Made by a program: the position numbers and the translations under genes. Shown here one piece after another: positions 1 through 12,365 of a stretch of 64,000 nucleotides of DNA; the stretch's first letter is position 1; each line of letters starts with the position of its first letter. The notes under the pieces were generated by a model. It was given only the letters and a program-made list of their open reading frames with translations. It did no database searches and was not told where the DNA came from. Source of the DNA: Cristatella mucedo (lineage: Eukaryota; Bryozoa; Phylactolaemata; Cristatellidae); contig WPIO01000283.1 in assembly GCA_009760855.2 (NCBI GenBank), positions 62,001 through 126,000 of the forward strand, in the 5' to 3' direction.

Positions 1-482
1 AGTTGATCATCGGATAAAATGAGCAAAGTGTTTACTCTGACCCACAATGCCCTCAGCAGCTTGGCTCCTCCGTACCTAGCAGAACTGCTGCACCAGTTTC
101 AGCCTCCTCGTGCCTTCAATGCCTTTATGGACAATAAAATAGCTGTTCCATTCCTCCGCTTAAAGATCGTTGGCGACATAAGCTTTAGCTGTGCAGGTCC
201 TGGACTGTGGAAATCGCTTCAACGATTCTTATGCAAGAACAACTACTCTCCTGCTGCCGACTGTGGCTAATCCTTTCCAGCGGTCCTGAGCTACTACTTT
301 CAGGCTACTCACTATCTCAACTGCTCTCCTGACTCTGCTATGCTTCCCACTTTCTCTTTAATGCTTGAGATGAACTTTGTTGGTTACCGAATGCATGCCA
401 ACAGCCACCGAGGCAGTGAGTTCGCTATGCCAAACTCTCCTGTGTAACACCAACATAGTCTTTTTGGCTTTGAGGAAGTTTT
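1..482 (+). pseudogene. LINE-A 3' end, reverse transcriptase C-terminal part
   Basis: This is the C-terminal end of the LINE-A polyprotein plus its 3' untranslated region. The frame opening at 19 reads through AELLHQFQP and a degraded form of the SSAGPRLWNSLPQFL block found in the other copies. An in-frame TAA at 268-270 replaces the ACA seen in the 28 kb and 52 kb copies. The same frame then continues to the normal family stop at 445-447. The copy runs off the left window edge, so its 5' extent is unknown. It is a dead element, not a host gene. Confidence 0.8.
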
Positions 483-529
483 GTAATCATAATATCAATA
501 TTAAAATAATAAAATAATGAGTGACTAGC

Positions 530-1125
530 TGCTGCCATGCATAACTAACATGAATAATATGTCATTAGCCCCAGGTCATGTCCCAGCGGCTTTCAAAAAA
601 GCTATAGTCAGGCCACTTTTCAAGAAAGCTACACTCGACCAAGAGAACTTTATCAACTATCGCCCAGTCTCCCTTTTACCATTCGCATAAAAGACACTGG
701 AATGGGTCGTGGCGGACCAGCTGAACTCATATATCGAAACTTCAAACTTTGCTGGTAAGTTTCAGTCTGGCTTCGGAGCTAATCACTCCACAGAGTCAGC
801 ACTGCTTAGGGTATAGAACGACCTACTTAGGAATGCAGACATGGATAGAGTGTCTCGGCTTGTTTTGCTCGATCTTTCGGCAGCTTTTGATACCGTCGAT
901 CAGCAAGTTCTTCTAGAGCATCTCTCATAATAATAATAATAATAACACTGCACTTGATAAAGCACCCTCAGTGAACTTAATCTCTTTCTAGGCGCTTTAC
1001 ATTTGCTGCAAAGGGAACTGCGACTGAATCTCATCTCGCCTGGGCATCACTGGCACTGCTCTGCAATGGTTCAGGTCCTATCTCAGTGGGAGACTCCAGA
1101 GTATTCACGTGAATGGACAAAGATT
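530..1125 (+). mobile_element. LINE-B reverse transcriptase fragment, interrupted
   Basis: Translated pieces match the N-terminal fingers and palm of a non-LTR reverse transcriptase: AFKKAIVRPLFKKATLDQEN, NYRPVSLLPF, HSTESALLRV and LVLLDLSAAFDTVD. At least two in-frame stops are present, near 690 and 815. The frame is broken at 926 by a small inverted LINE-B tail and resumes at about 1027 with GITGTALQWF. Neither the 5' half nor the 3' end of this copy is visible. Confidence 0.75.
927..1026 (-). mobile_element. Solo LINE-B 3' tail nested in older LINE-B
   Basis: About 100 bp contain only the (ATT)n tail, the conserved 3' hairpin and a little upstream sequence in reverse orientation. The host reverse transcriptase frame continues directly on either side. 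A short duplication resembling ATCTC flanks it. It is an extreme 5' truncation, as expected of aborted target-primed reverse transcription. Confidence 0.75.
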
Positions 1126-1627
1126 ATCCATTATAATAAAGACAGCAGGTTGCTTTATACTAAGCCTCAGAAATTTAAAAAAAACTGCACAATTAAAAAT
1201 AATCTTTATTAAATTCATATTATAAGGCCATGTCAAAAAATCTAAATAGGTATATGGTAACGTGATGTTATCGACCTGGGGTATTGAATCTACATTCTTA
1301 GATAGTGCCGTGGAACCAGTAAGCAGTAAGAACAGAACTCAAAATACATTCGCAAAGCAACTAAACGTAACTTGATCCACTTATTGTAAAATTAAGTTGT
1401 ATCAAACGTAACTGCAGCGAATCCGCCGTGACTGCGATTTCTGCTACAGTTGACTATTGGTCTGATAAGTAATTCGTAAAGCTAATATAATTTGCTACAG
1501 GTAAGTTTGCAATAACTTCGAACACACATGAACATGCCTTATAAGGAGTCATACTTACAAGAATGATCAAAATATTTTTTTTAGAAATAGACGAACAAAA
1601 TGTCGCATTCTTAAAAAATTAATTCCA
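1126..1627. other. Unassigned, no recognisable feature
   Basis: Only short unconvincing frames are present. I see no splice-supported exon, RNA gene or repeat match to other parts of the window. Confidence 0.4.
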
Positions 1628-1795
1628 CCGAGCTGGTTTGGTCTGCTGCTTAAGGTGCTCGGCTCGACCAAGGTCTGGCCGAGGTCGCAGGCTCGAGCCC
1701 CTTGGCATAATTGAAGAGCCCGAATGGAAATTAAGTTCTCTTATGGTGCTATACAAACAAACTCTATATATTTTATTTATTTATTTATTTTTAGT
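1628..1795 (+). mobile_element. SINE1, tRNA-derived
   Basis: The head GAGCTGGTTTGGTCTGC and downstream AAGGTGCTCG correspond to the tRNA-like A-box region of the other SINE1 copies. GGCTCGAGCCCC fits the B box. The 3' part keeps a degraded form of the tail shared with LINE-B (AAATTAAGTTCTCT followed by GGTGCTA). It ends in an (ATTT)n run at about 1770-1795. Confidence 0.7.
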
Positions 1796-2814
1796 ATTTT
1801 TCCACACGTATTTAATCAGTATGAGGTCTTACCGCAAGCATTCGAAACTGCATGTGGTTTAATTCCTGCTACTGCTACGCGTACTTAAGAATTCTTGATG
1901 TTAATACACTGCTCGATTCCATGAGGGGGGAGGGGTGGAAGGGTTACTGGCAGTCTAACTGGAGAATAATGGCAATTATGGCAAAACAAGTAATAAAGTG
2001 CCTATACAGCAGCCTGAGAGAACGAGATTACTTTCTAGGGCGTGAACTACATGTCTAGGTAATGCAACTCCACACGATACTTGTCTTTGTGCTAAATCTT
2101 GCGTTTTTTCCTGGTTTCTGATCCGGATTCGTTAGTTTCTTTTTCACGAAAGAATATTGAACTTAAGACGAATTTGTATTAATCTTAACATTTAATGGAT
2201 GAAAAGGTCATAGAAATAAAGCAGCTTACGTTCTTATTTAACCTCTGTACGGTTTGCAGAAGGCTGCAATTAAAATATACATTGCTTAGGCACTTCGCAG
2301 TAGCTTTTACATTGTCAATGAACTTAATATATTCGATGCCGGATTGTGATCCTGTAATGGCTGCCACTTTGCAATTGAAATGCAGTTACTGGTATATCAA
2401 GTACTTGACAATGCTCCATGCTGAATTTTTTAGGGGTTTTGCAATAGCTCGATGGATAACAATACAGACTATACTTAATTGTATTAAATAGCAATTTTTT
2501 GCACCTTTTTTGATTGTAAATCCTGTAGCGAGATGGCTTAAAATATAGCGATTGCATACAAATGTGGTTCAGTGCAAATTATAACTTTAATCTGCCGACT
2601 TCCCCTACATTGTAGCCTAATTAGAGTAGATTAGGGATATCCAGCACATTCGGGTAGTTTGTCGAGCTGAATTGTCGCAGCTGCTGCTGTAAACGTAGCT
2701 ACTCACTAGGGACACACTAATTCACATTGACCATGTAATTACGTTGTTTTATTCCGCATTTGAGATCTCTTTTAAGGCGTTGTCACTGCTGCAGGTACAT
2801 ACCTTGCTTTTTCT
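1796..2814. other. Unassigned AT-rich stretch
   Basis: No gene is supported. The short frames on both strands at 2185-2557 overlap each other, lack family motifs and have no splice context. No other repeat of this window was recognised here. Confidence 0.35.
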
Positions 2815-3570
2815 TGAGACTGAACTCGTGATCGATTGCTTTCCTTTGTAGCCCGGCCAAAAAGCAATTGCATAAATCAAGCCAAGACATAACCAAGGAG
2901 CTTTTTAAATTTTTTGCAATGCACCGTGGAAGAAAGCTCCCAATCTTAGATAGGAATCGGGCGCTATAGCCAGCTTCAGAAGCAGTCTTCTGAATGAAAC
3001 TTTTAAAATTTAGGAAGCTGTCGAAAACGACACCTAAATTTCATGCATATACGTAGCACAACAGTATCGCCTTATTGAAGAGCAAAGCCTTTTTAATTCA
3101 GGTTCATTTTTAGGGTTTCCTATGAACAGCAGTTCAGTTTTCTTCTTTAGTTTTAAGCCAGGTTTCGAAATTCAGGGTCGAATGTCGGTAAGGCAAGTAT
3201 TCAGTTTAACGGTTGCTTCAGCAGATTTCGACGGTTTAAATGGCCAATACATCTGAGTATCATAGGCATAAAAGTGATAATCTATTCCATGGGCCTTAAT
3301 CACTCTTCCCAGGGGTTGAGAATAAACGAAGAATGGCAAGCGACCGAGGACGGACCCTGAGGGACTCCACAGGTGACCTGTCTCGTGGGTGAGACCTGAC
3401 AACTACACAACACGGATTGAACGCGATCGGACAAGCATGATTTAAATCATTGCAGTGCCTCGTCTGCCAGACAAATCGGTGTTCCCAATCGTTCAACTAG
3501 GGCATCGTGGTCTATGGTATCGAAAGCGGTTGATAAATCTTGCAGAGCTGGGCAGTGAATGCCGACATAG
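2815..3570 (-). pseudogene. LINE-A reverse transcriptase fragment, heavily decayed
   Basis: Read on the minus strand it shows the palm and thumb of the LINE-A polyprotein in broken frames: a DLSTAFDTIDHDALVERLG block near 3530-3470, then a degraded GSVLGRLPFFVYSQPLGRVI, a YDTQMYW remnant of the catalytic YADDTQLY motif, and SKSAEATVKLNTCLTDIR. Several frameshifts separate the blocks. It is older than the 28, 37 and 52 kb copies, judging by the number of lesions. Confidence 0.7.
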
Positions 3571-3639
3571 TTAAGTAAATCTGCTTGCTCGGCTTGATCG
3601 TTCTGCAGCTTTTGTAATACCGACCAACAAATACTTCTT

Positions 3640-4325
3640 AAGAGCTTCTCATCTCGCGTGTGCATCGCTGGCACTGCATTGCAATGGTTCAGCTCTAATC
3701 TCACGATACAGTCTACACTACTACTCTAATCTCACGATACGATAATCTCACGATAGTCTAGGTGTGATCGCTCTGCACAATATGGGCTTCCGCTTCTATG
3801 AGGATGACACTCAGTTGTCATATTTCCAAGTCCTTGAGCGCTTCTCGTCTCACCTGTGCATCACTGGCAATATTGCAATGCAATATTTCTGATCCTATTT
3901 CAGCCTACTATTCAAGTCTGCCTACTTCCAGCAACAAACATTGCCAGAATTCGGGTATGTTTAGACAGGGATGCCATCTTTCCATTAGTCCACGCATTCG
4001 TAACATCCTGTCTTGACTCCAACAACTTACTGCTTGCTGATCCACCAGCCTGTGTACTCTGACCCTTACAACAGGTGCAAAACTCTACAGATAGTCTTGT
4101 CTGCCGTGAGTTCGGCAGTTGCCACATCACACAATCTCTGGCTTACCTGTACGAGCTCCATGTCAAGCTATGCATCGATTTGAAAGTTTTGTCACTCACT
4201 TTTAGGTTCATCCATTCTTTGGCTCCAGCCAATCAGTAAGATTTACTCCCGTAACCGTGCTAAGCATTGTACTACCAGCGTCACGGAATCGACTATTTAT
4301 CAAAACCTCGTACAAGCTGTCAGAT
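3640..4325 (+). pseudogene. LINE-B reverse transcriptase to C-terminal remnant
   Basis: Several LINE-B blocks are joined with internal losses: the SHLAWASLALQWF region near 3650-3690, an ADDTQL-like remnant near 3800, and a long C-terminal stretch from about 3900 matching the ACLDKDTTSKLVHAFVTSRL and RLQLVQNSAARLVCRE regions of younger copies. Stops and frameshifts occur throughout. Homology fades at about 4325, before the family 3' tail. Confidence 0.65.
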
Positions 4326-5835
4326 AAGCAAGATTTGGTGATAACTGGTTATTCCAAAGAGCAGTTGTATGAGAAAATTTGGTCAAGTTTGTGACCCTAG
4401 ATGCCAGAAAGGCCTTTCACATGATCCACAAGAGACGATGAGTCAGTCAGTTTACAAAATTCATTGCTGAAGGCATCAGATAAGTGGTCAATTTTCTTTA
4501 AATAACTTGTAATGACGAAAGATTGATTTTTGTCAGGAAGAATCGAAATTGGTATTTAACAATCCATCAATTTTCGACTGCATAAGGATTTCGACAGCTG
4601 TGCAAATATAAAATCCTGAACCTGATAACCAAGGGATGCCAAACACAGCCAATCGGTTCTAGATTAACTTATTATGTGAAAGGTATCTAACAAATAACCT
4701 CTAAAATCTACTCCTACTAACGTAAGATGACAAATTACAGGCAGTTTTTGATATTTCTACTTTCACATAATTAATTGGTTCATTACCAGCATACTTGACA
4801 TCTTTCAGGTTTATGGTTGATTGGATTCTGCTATGCTTGGCAGATTCACACAGTTATAACGTGTTTTTCTGGTCCTACCTTGAATGAATATGTTAGACGC
4901 GATGAAGTTTTAATTACGGAAGTAAGGCTGAAAGAAATAGCTTGAATAATCTTTTTAAGGTCAATTATTTGTGAAGTCTCTTTAAATCGTGTAGAGCACA
5001 ATGTTGTGCTAATAAGTAGTCATATCCAAAAGAGGAAGAGCAAACTACTGCGTTAAATAATCGAGTAATCTTATTGCATATTCAGATGTCATTTGATATG
5101 AGGTCAGTGTAACCGGGCGAGTGGTGGCCGCAGGGATATGCTCGGTTTCGACTGAGTATCCTCGCTCTGTCACTTTGTAGATGGACGCCGTGAATTTCTC
5201 CATATTGCTTACAAAGAAACACAGAGAGTGGTCTACTGAAGCATGACGACAATTGCTTGGGTACGGACTTTCGAACATTAAGGACTCGTTCTATAGTCAC
5301 CGAAAGAATTTTTCAACACTGACCATTCTCAAACATCACTAATGCATTAGCTAAACTTTGCGTTTGCTAAGACATTTTGGTGTGAAGCCTCGTCGACATG
5401 CATTATACCTCAGTGATTATGCCAGCTGTCATTTGATACTCTATAGTCAAGAATAATAAATAAATATGCATAGCTTAAAAAGTATTAACTCCATGAAAGT
5501 TTCCGATTTCTCACTAAATTGGCATATTGAATGTACTATATTTCATTAAAAATATGCAGATGTCTTAAGCCGGCTTCATTTACAGTATGATCGTTCATAC
5601 TACTTGGCTGCAATAAATTTATCAGCCAGTGTGCTTCTGCTTTGTATTAAAGTATCACGCGTAAACGTATATGAATTTTACATTGCTATAGAGAATAATG
5701 TATACATTGTTCTATACAGCAGTGGTCTGACACACAGTTAGATTGACTGAAGATTTAAGAAAACCGATAATCTGAGCCTGAAGTAACATCTATGCACGGG
5801 TGTAATGGCCTCGACTGAGTGAAATGTTAAGTTAC
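4326..5835. other. Unassigned, AT-rich
   Basis: No supported gene or repeat. An open frame at 5045-5278 (minus, 77 codons) has no recognisable domain and no clear splice sites. This could be intergenic DNA or intron next to the coiled-coil exon at 5836-5964. Confidence 0.35.
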
Positions 5836-5964
5836 CTCGACCTCGAGCAAGATTCTGTCTTTCCTCCTCCAGTTTCTGCAGCTGTTGATCGTGCTGCGTG
5901 TGGCACTCTTGCTGCAAGCTCACTAAAGGTTTGTTCTCCACTTCCAGCTGCCGTGATAGAAGCT
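5836..5964 (-). CDS. Possible internal exon of a coiled-coil protein
   Basis: On the minus strand a 129-nt segment is bounded by a TTGTAG acceptor and a GAG/GTAACT donor, with symmetric 1-1 phase. It encodes about 43 residues rich in Glu, Gln, Leu and Arg, including QQLQKLEEERQNLARGRG. The heptad-like spacing of leucines suggests coiled coil. No neighbouring exon was identified, so the parent gene is unknown. Base composition is clearly richer in G+C than the AT-rich flanks, which fits an exon. It could still be a chance open segment. Confidence 0.4.
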
Positions 5965-6579
5965 CTACAAACAGATTAGTAAGTCTGTGCTTACGTGCTA
6001 GGCTTCAACCATTTGAGCTGACCGCAGAATCCAAACATTAGGCAACATAGCTTAAAAAGCCCAGACTGAACACTTTACAAGATCTGCTTGTAATTTAAAG
6101 CAATAACTATATTATTCAGCTTTCTTTCAGTCTATGAAACAATTCTTAGTTGTTCCTGTGTGATTTTTCTACTTAATTGTCTATAACTCGATCTATGTTA
6201 ATCACTGGGAGCCCTTAGTCTAATCCTGGTTTCTTTCGTGTGATTACGTAAAAATGAGTCATTCTATCTCTAAACTCTATAATTTAAATAGTTAACATTA
6301 TGTCTTTCTGTAATTAACACGTACCGATCGTATCTTTCGCAGCATGTTCTGCCGAGACTTTGTTTACAGATTCGTTCAACTGAAGGTACTGCACAAAGAC
6401 TATTTTTTAACTAATTGTGAACTATTACAGCTGCTTAGTGTTCAAGCCAATAAATTGGATTCCTTCGTCAGATTCACCGTACGGATATTTGGCGTATTGC
6501 TTGGTAAATCTGCCAGTCTGCCTCTGCTGAGTGTTTCAGGCACTTTGCTCGGAATATCGCATACTCTGTACGGTCTAAA
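5965..6579. other. Unassigned
   Basis: Two short overlapping open frames on opposite strands (6344-6586 plus, 6442-6654 minus) show no motif. If the exon at 5836-5964 is real, this could be its upstream intron. Confidence 0.3.
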
Positions 6580-6765
6580 AAACTGATTTGGGATCAAATG
6601 CACATTTGGTCGGAAATGGCAAAGGCTGACTCTAAAAGTCGGCCAGGCAGGCATAACTCCTGCTGAATCGGCACGAAATGTGGGGTTCCTGTTAAAAATT
6701 GACCTTTCGCTGAACTATCACATCAGCTCCACAATCAAGTTCCTTGACATCGATACTGTCCTTGT
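6580..6765 (+). pseudogene. LINE-B thumb-region fragment
   Basis: A short piece translates in broken frame to a version of the LINE-B block between the catalytic core and C-terminus (PAESARNVGFLLKIDLSLNY, then ISSTIKF). It lies directly before a separate LINE-B piece that begins much earlier in the polyprotein, so the two are rearranged or are different insertions. Confidence 0.6.
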
Positions 6766-9700
6766 GAGAATACCTGCCTGGCCTGTTCTGCTCAGTCCCC
6801 ACTTGGATGTGACATCATTGGTACATAGCTACGACACGACACTAGCTGACATAATCGAAGGGTTTGAACCTCTATCTAAGCACACTGTGTGCCCTCGCCC
6901 AGACGGCCGATGGTTTACCACAGACATTAAACTAGCTAGTTCTACGAAGCACACACTTAAAAAGCATACAAAGAATTAGGACTGACTGTTCGTCGGCAGG
7001 CATACGAGAACTGCTGTAGGTCGCACCAATCGAGCCAAACAAAGGCCAAGTCTAGCTACCATAAAACCATTGTTGAATCGCAGACGCAAAATTCAAAAAT
7101 GGTCTAGCTTCTATATGAAAAGCCGTTGAATTACGCATGCAAAATCCAAAAATACTGACGTCATCGATTGACCATCTCCTCAACCGCTCCCAAATTAGGT
7201 CCTTACCTGAAGATCCCTGTGACGATCTAGCCAATCGCTTCTCTCTATTATTTTTCCGGAAGATAGACAAGATCAGGGAGTCTATCCCTGCGATGACAGC
7301 ATTACCCCTAGAATGTTGTCCCCCGATTCCTGGCCGCACCTCAATGTCTACGTTTAAGCAGGTCACTAGTGATCTCGTCATGAAGTTTATATCCCAATGA
7401 AAGAAGACGAGCAATTTGTATCCTATTCCAGACGTCCCGCACCTAGGTTGCATTGATCTGCTGCTGCCATGCATAACTAACAACATAACTATGTCACTAG
7501 CCTCAGGACATGTCCCAGCACCTTTCAAAAAAGCACTAGTCAGGCCACTTCTCAAGAAAGCGACACTAGACCAAGAGAACTTGAACAACGACCGCCTAGT
7601 CTCTCTTCTACATTTCCTATCAAAGACGCTGTAACGTGTCATGGCAGACCAACTCAACTCGTACATTGATACTTTTAACCTTGCTAGTAAGTTCCGGTGT
7701 GACTTTGCAGCTAATCACTCTACAGAATCAACATCTCTTCGGATGTACAATGACCTACTTAGGAATGCTGACATGGTTAGAGTATCTGTGCTTGCTTTGC
7801 TCGATCTTTTAGCAGCTTTTGATACAAATGATCGCCAAGTACCTATTAATCTAATCACATCGACGCATGGCTCTGCCAGCGTATCTCCTGTTGAATCTAC
7901 ACGAAATTTGGTGACATATTCCAGGGTGACCTTCCCTTACACGACCTCATCAACTACACAATTATTAGGTCCGTCTAGTTTCAGGGACATAGCATTGCTA
8001 ACATGAGGCTTGTTTTGATAAGCAAAGCACATCTAAGTTGATCCAAGCCTTTGTGACATTATGTCTTAACTTGTGTAAATTACCGCTTGCTGTCCTACCG
8101 GCATGTGCAATCAGTAGCTAACACCTGGTGCTAAAATTCAGCAGCTAGGATTGTCAGTCATGAGCATCTCAGTTGCCGCATTAACCACTTATAGCCGACC
8201 ATCACTGGCTAGCAGTAATATAATTATTATACTGCCCTTGATAAAGCACCTGCAGAGAACTCAATATATTTCTAGGTGATTTACATTTGGTGCAAATAGA
8301 AATGCAATTAGATGGTGAGTAATATCATGCTGGATAAACAGCATGAATACCATGGTTAGGGGTGACATGCACAGGGTCAGCATGCAAATGTAGTTAGTGT
8401 CAGCATGCACAGTGTCAGAATACATAAGTACATCAAGGACGAATCACAGGGACCCACTAAATGCTGTCCCAAATAGTGTTGTTTTTAAGTTCTTTTTAAA
8501 TATGGTAAAGTCAGGGGACGTTCTGACGCAAGTCGGGAGGGAGTTCCAGGCTTTGGGAGCATACGAACTAAATGCACGGTCTCCAAAGGATCTCAGGTTG
8601 GTACGAGGTATTGGTAAACTGTTGGATTAATAAAAGCAGGTGGCACGATGCTTAGCCTGGTGGGGGAGTATATCTGAGAGATAGGCAGGAGCCAAAGAAT
8701 GAAGGGACCTAAAAGTGAGTGACAAAACCTTGAAGTCAATCCGTTGCGTGACTGGTGGCAGTGGTGGTCAGCGAGAAGTGGTGTAATGTGGCAACTGCGA
8801 GGCTCACGACTGGCAAGACTAGCTGCTGAGTTTTGCACCAGCTGCAATCGCCTGATTGCACATGCCGGTAGGCCAGTAAGAAGTGAGTAGCTAAAGTCGA
8901 GACAGGACGTCACGAATGCATGGACCAACTTACACGTTGTATCCTATCTAAACAAGCCCAAGTTTTAGATATGTTCTGCAGCTGAAAGTAGGCAGATTTG
9001 ACTGTGGAGCTCCTGTGGTCGTCTAACGAGAGGTCACTTTGGAAGATGACACCTAGATTTCGAGCTGATTCAACTGGAGATGTGCTGGCAGAGCCAATTT
9101 TGAGCGAAAGTCTTTCCAATTTCTGAATCACACTGGGTTTGGCCATAACTAGTAAGTTAGTTTTATCATAATTTAGTGTCAGAAAATTTGTTTCTATCCA
9201 TGTGCGGATTTCATCAATACATGCAGCAAGTGAGTTGAGAGAATTTGAGGTGCTCGAAGGCTGGGAGGGATCAAAGCTAAGGTATAACTGAGTGTCATCC
9301 GCAGAGAAGTGACCGCCTAGATTGTGCTTGGCAATCACATCATCCAGAGGGTGAGTATAAACCGTGAAAAGAACCAGACCTAGCACGGAGCTCTGAGGTA
9401 CCCCATATTTAAGAGGTACCTCGGATGAGCTTTGTCCATTCACGTCAATACTCTAGAGTCTCCCACAGAGATAGGACATGAACCATTGCAGAGCAGTGCC
9501 AGTGATGCCCAGGCGAGATGAGAGGCGCTCTAGAAGATTTCGCGAACGATATGATCAAAAGCTGCTGAAAGATCGTGCAAAACAAGCAGAGACACTCTAC
9601 CCATGTCTGCATTCCTAAGTAGGTAATTGTATACACTAAGCAATGCTAACTCTGTGGAGTGATTAGCTCTAAGCTAGAAGTCAAGCACCAGATTGAATTC

Positions 9701-10222
9701 AAGGTTTGGTCGTTCACGTTTAGGTCCCTTCGTTTTGCTTCAGCCTACCAATTACATCCACTCTCCCTCTAGGCATCGTACCATCGTACATCGTACCATC
9801 CACTTTCCGGAATCGAACAGTTTAACTATACCAAGAACACACTACAAATGCTTTGAAGACTGTGCATTTAGTTTGTATGCTTGCAAAGCCTGGAACTCAC
9901 TACCGAGTTTCATCACATTCCCTGACCATACGACTTTTAAAAAGAACTTACAAAGTCACCTACTTGAGACAGAATTTAGTGGGTCACTGTGATTCGTTCT
10001 TTATGAGCTTATGCAAGCTGAAATAGTTATGCTGCCACTAACCATACTTAGAAGCTGATCCTGTGCAATGTCACCCCCTAACTATGTTGTTCATGTCGTT
10101 TATCAAGCATGTAACCACTCACCATTCGATTGTGTTTCCTTTGCAGCAAATTTAAAGCACTTAGAAAGAGATTAAGTTCCCTGAGAGTGCTTTCTCAAGT
10201 GTACTATTATTGTTAATATTGT
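6766..10222 (+). mobile_element. Older LINE-B copy split by a younger LINE-B
   Basis: From 6766 the plus strand covers the endonuclease-RT linker (SKHTVCPRPDGRWFTTDIK), then the RT fingers and palm to about 7850. It then jumps to the thumb region at about 7870, so the catalytic ADD segment is deleted. The copy stops at 8215 within the ADLHWLPVKQRIDFK region and resumes at 9673 in the same region. It continues through CAFSLYACKAWNSLPSF to the family stop near 9990, the 3' hairpin at 10154-10193 and an (ATT)-like tail. Many stops make it inactive. Confidence 0.75.
8216..9672 (-). mobile_element. LINE-B, 5'-truncated, nested insertion
   Basis: This minus-strand copy has the (ATT)n tail and hairpin at its low-coordinate end. 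The RT runs from HSTELALL through the palm. The frame at 9443-8910 includes GVPQSSVLGLVLFTVYTHPL and an F-S-ADDTQLY motif (Ser in place of the usual Tyr), and a second frame from 8928 covers the C-terminal region. The insert is flanked by GCTAGCAG (8208-8215) and GCTAGAAG (9673-9680), a diverged target-site duplication. Frameshifts near 8920 and 9440 disable it. Confidence 0.8.
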
Positions 10223-11015
10223 GACTGTTAAGTCCGCCTACTTTACACTATATACCGTTGCAAAGATTGGGGTTTGTTTAGACAGGGATACCACATCTAG
10301 GTTGGTCCATGGATTCATGACATCCCATTTTGACTTCTGTAACTCAGTGCTTGCTGGTTTAGCGGCATGTTAAATCAGGCGCTGACAGCTGGTGCAAAAC
10401 TCTGCAGCTAGGCTTGTCTTTCGTAATTGTAGCAGTTGCAGCGACGCATTACTTTTCGCGGACCTGCACTGGCTACCTGTCCAGCAACGGGCAGACTTCA
10501 AGGTTTAGTGGCTCACTTGTAAGTTCCTTAATTCTTTGGCACCAATCTTCCTATCGGATCTCCGGCCCCCACCAAGCTAAGCACCCTAGCCTGTGCTTTC
10601 TGAATCTAACTGCTTATCTATACCTCATGCAAACCTTAAATCCTTTGGCAACCACGCCCTTAATAACTATGCTTTCAAAGCCTGGGATTCACTCCCAATT
10701 TCAGTCACGACATCCTCTGACGTGACCATATTTAAAAAGAAATAAAAACGTGACTATTTCCCGCAGCATTTAGCTAGTCCCTGTGGATCGACCTATATAG
10801 GCTTATGCTTGCAGACCCCGAGGCATGCTGCCACTAAACACACTTGCATGCTAACCCTGCCCATGTCACGCGTAACCGTGTTATTGTTGTTGTTTATCAA
10901 AAATGATACCACTCACCATTCAATTGCATTTCCCTTTGCAGCAAATGTAAAGGGCCTACACAGATATTGAGTATTATGAGGGCTCTATATCAAGTGCATT
11001 ATTACTATTATATTG
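10223..11015 (+). mobile_element. LINE-B C-terminal part with 3' end
   Basis: It begins inside the VKSAYFQLHNIAKI region and proceeds through VQNSAARLV-like and ADLHWLPVQQRADFK-like blocks in shifted frames to the 3' untranslated region and tail near 11000. It starts a few bases after the tail of the preceding LINE-B, so two copies are arranged head-to-tail. Several frameshifts are present. Confidence 0.7.
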
Positions 11016-12365
11016 CATGGAAGACCTGACTAGATTCGTCCGAAGGCAAATAACAAAACCGCGTCGATATAAATCTAAATATATAATAATTATGATGACT
11101 ATTATTTTAACTATGATATATATGATTCAATCATAAGCCGAGCTCTCGTTCCTAGAAATTTATTGAGCCAGCCATTTTCAATATAGTACCCAAGAGAATT
11201 TTTAAATCACATTAGCGACTCGATAGGCAGTCTAAATTTCACTAAAAAGTGACTTAAATACGATACTAATACGTGTTAGTTTGAGTAGATGTTGCAGGAG
11301 ACTTAGCTGCCTATCGCGAAATATCTGGGTCGAGAAATTGCCTAGAAAACGTAAGCGAGCTATTTGATTTTTCTGCAAAGTTATTTTTAGCCTGACTAGC
11401 AAGACTTTCGTCTTCGAGTGAAATATAATTCCTGGTCTTTTCAAGCTACTAGGTGCAGATATTAAGGAAGTCTTACACACGCTGGTTTCACAAAATTATT
11501 ATTCTCTACTTTTTTAATGGCTAATTAATTAGGACAGCTAATCAAAGATTTCTAAAAAGCATGGGTAAATTTTGTAGTTGTTTACTAGTGCCCGGCGAGG
11601 AAATGAAGCAAGAAGTTAGCACAAAAAGAGGTGGCTATCTTTTTATAATCTGTCTCGATATAAAGATTGCTCTATAGGTCAGATAACAGCAGATATAATT
11701 CTTCAATGTTCCTTAAAAAATATTCACGAAAAGATGATACATCTTGCTAGTTAAGAATGCTTGGAATTGCGGTCAGCTGCTTATCTGTAAATTGAGTTGG
11801 TGTATGCATTTAGCTCTTCACTTGCTTTCCAGTATACGGCAACAATGTCAGGACGCTAGCTATTTATTAAGGGACCCGGCTGTCTTATTGCTTTCTCACT
11901 TCGCTTTTCATACCAGCTTATACACTTTCGTGACACACCAGCTTGCATTGGTGCGGCTTCAACGTTTTGGTATCCCCGTTTCAGGGCTATAGTTTTGCTT
12001 ATGTCTGCTAGACATTCACCAGGGCCAGCAATGTTCAAGATAATGCACTTGTGTTAAAACAGGGTAGATCAAAGGCTGCTACAGAAATTTGTGTTGCAAA
12101 ATCTCCTCCAAATGGCATTTAAAACACCAACCAATGGGTTATTCCATGCAACCACTGTGCATCTAACATAAGCCACTCAAATAAATGGCAACACAGCCTA
12201 ACCTTTTTTTGCGTTGTAGTCAGGTTCATCCGTGTACACATTGAGTGCGTCTGGACTACAGCACGGATCTTCTAAAATGAGATGAAAATGCAAGGGGAAG
12301 GAGCTTATTTCATGTTAGGTCCTAAAAACTCAGAGGCATTGCAACTGCGACGAAACGGAAAATAC
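11016..12365. other. Unassigned; downstream side of the TRIM exon
   Basis: No repeat or coding domain is recognisable. Because the TRIM-like exon on the minus strand ends with a donor at 12365, at least the right-hand part is expected to be intron. I see no downstream exon such as an NHL or filamin domain here. Confidence 0.35.
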
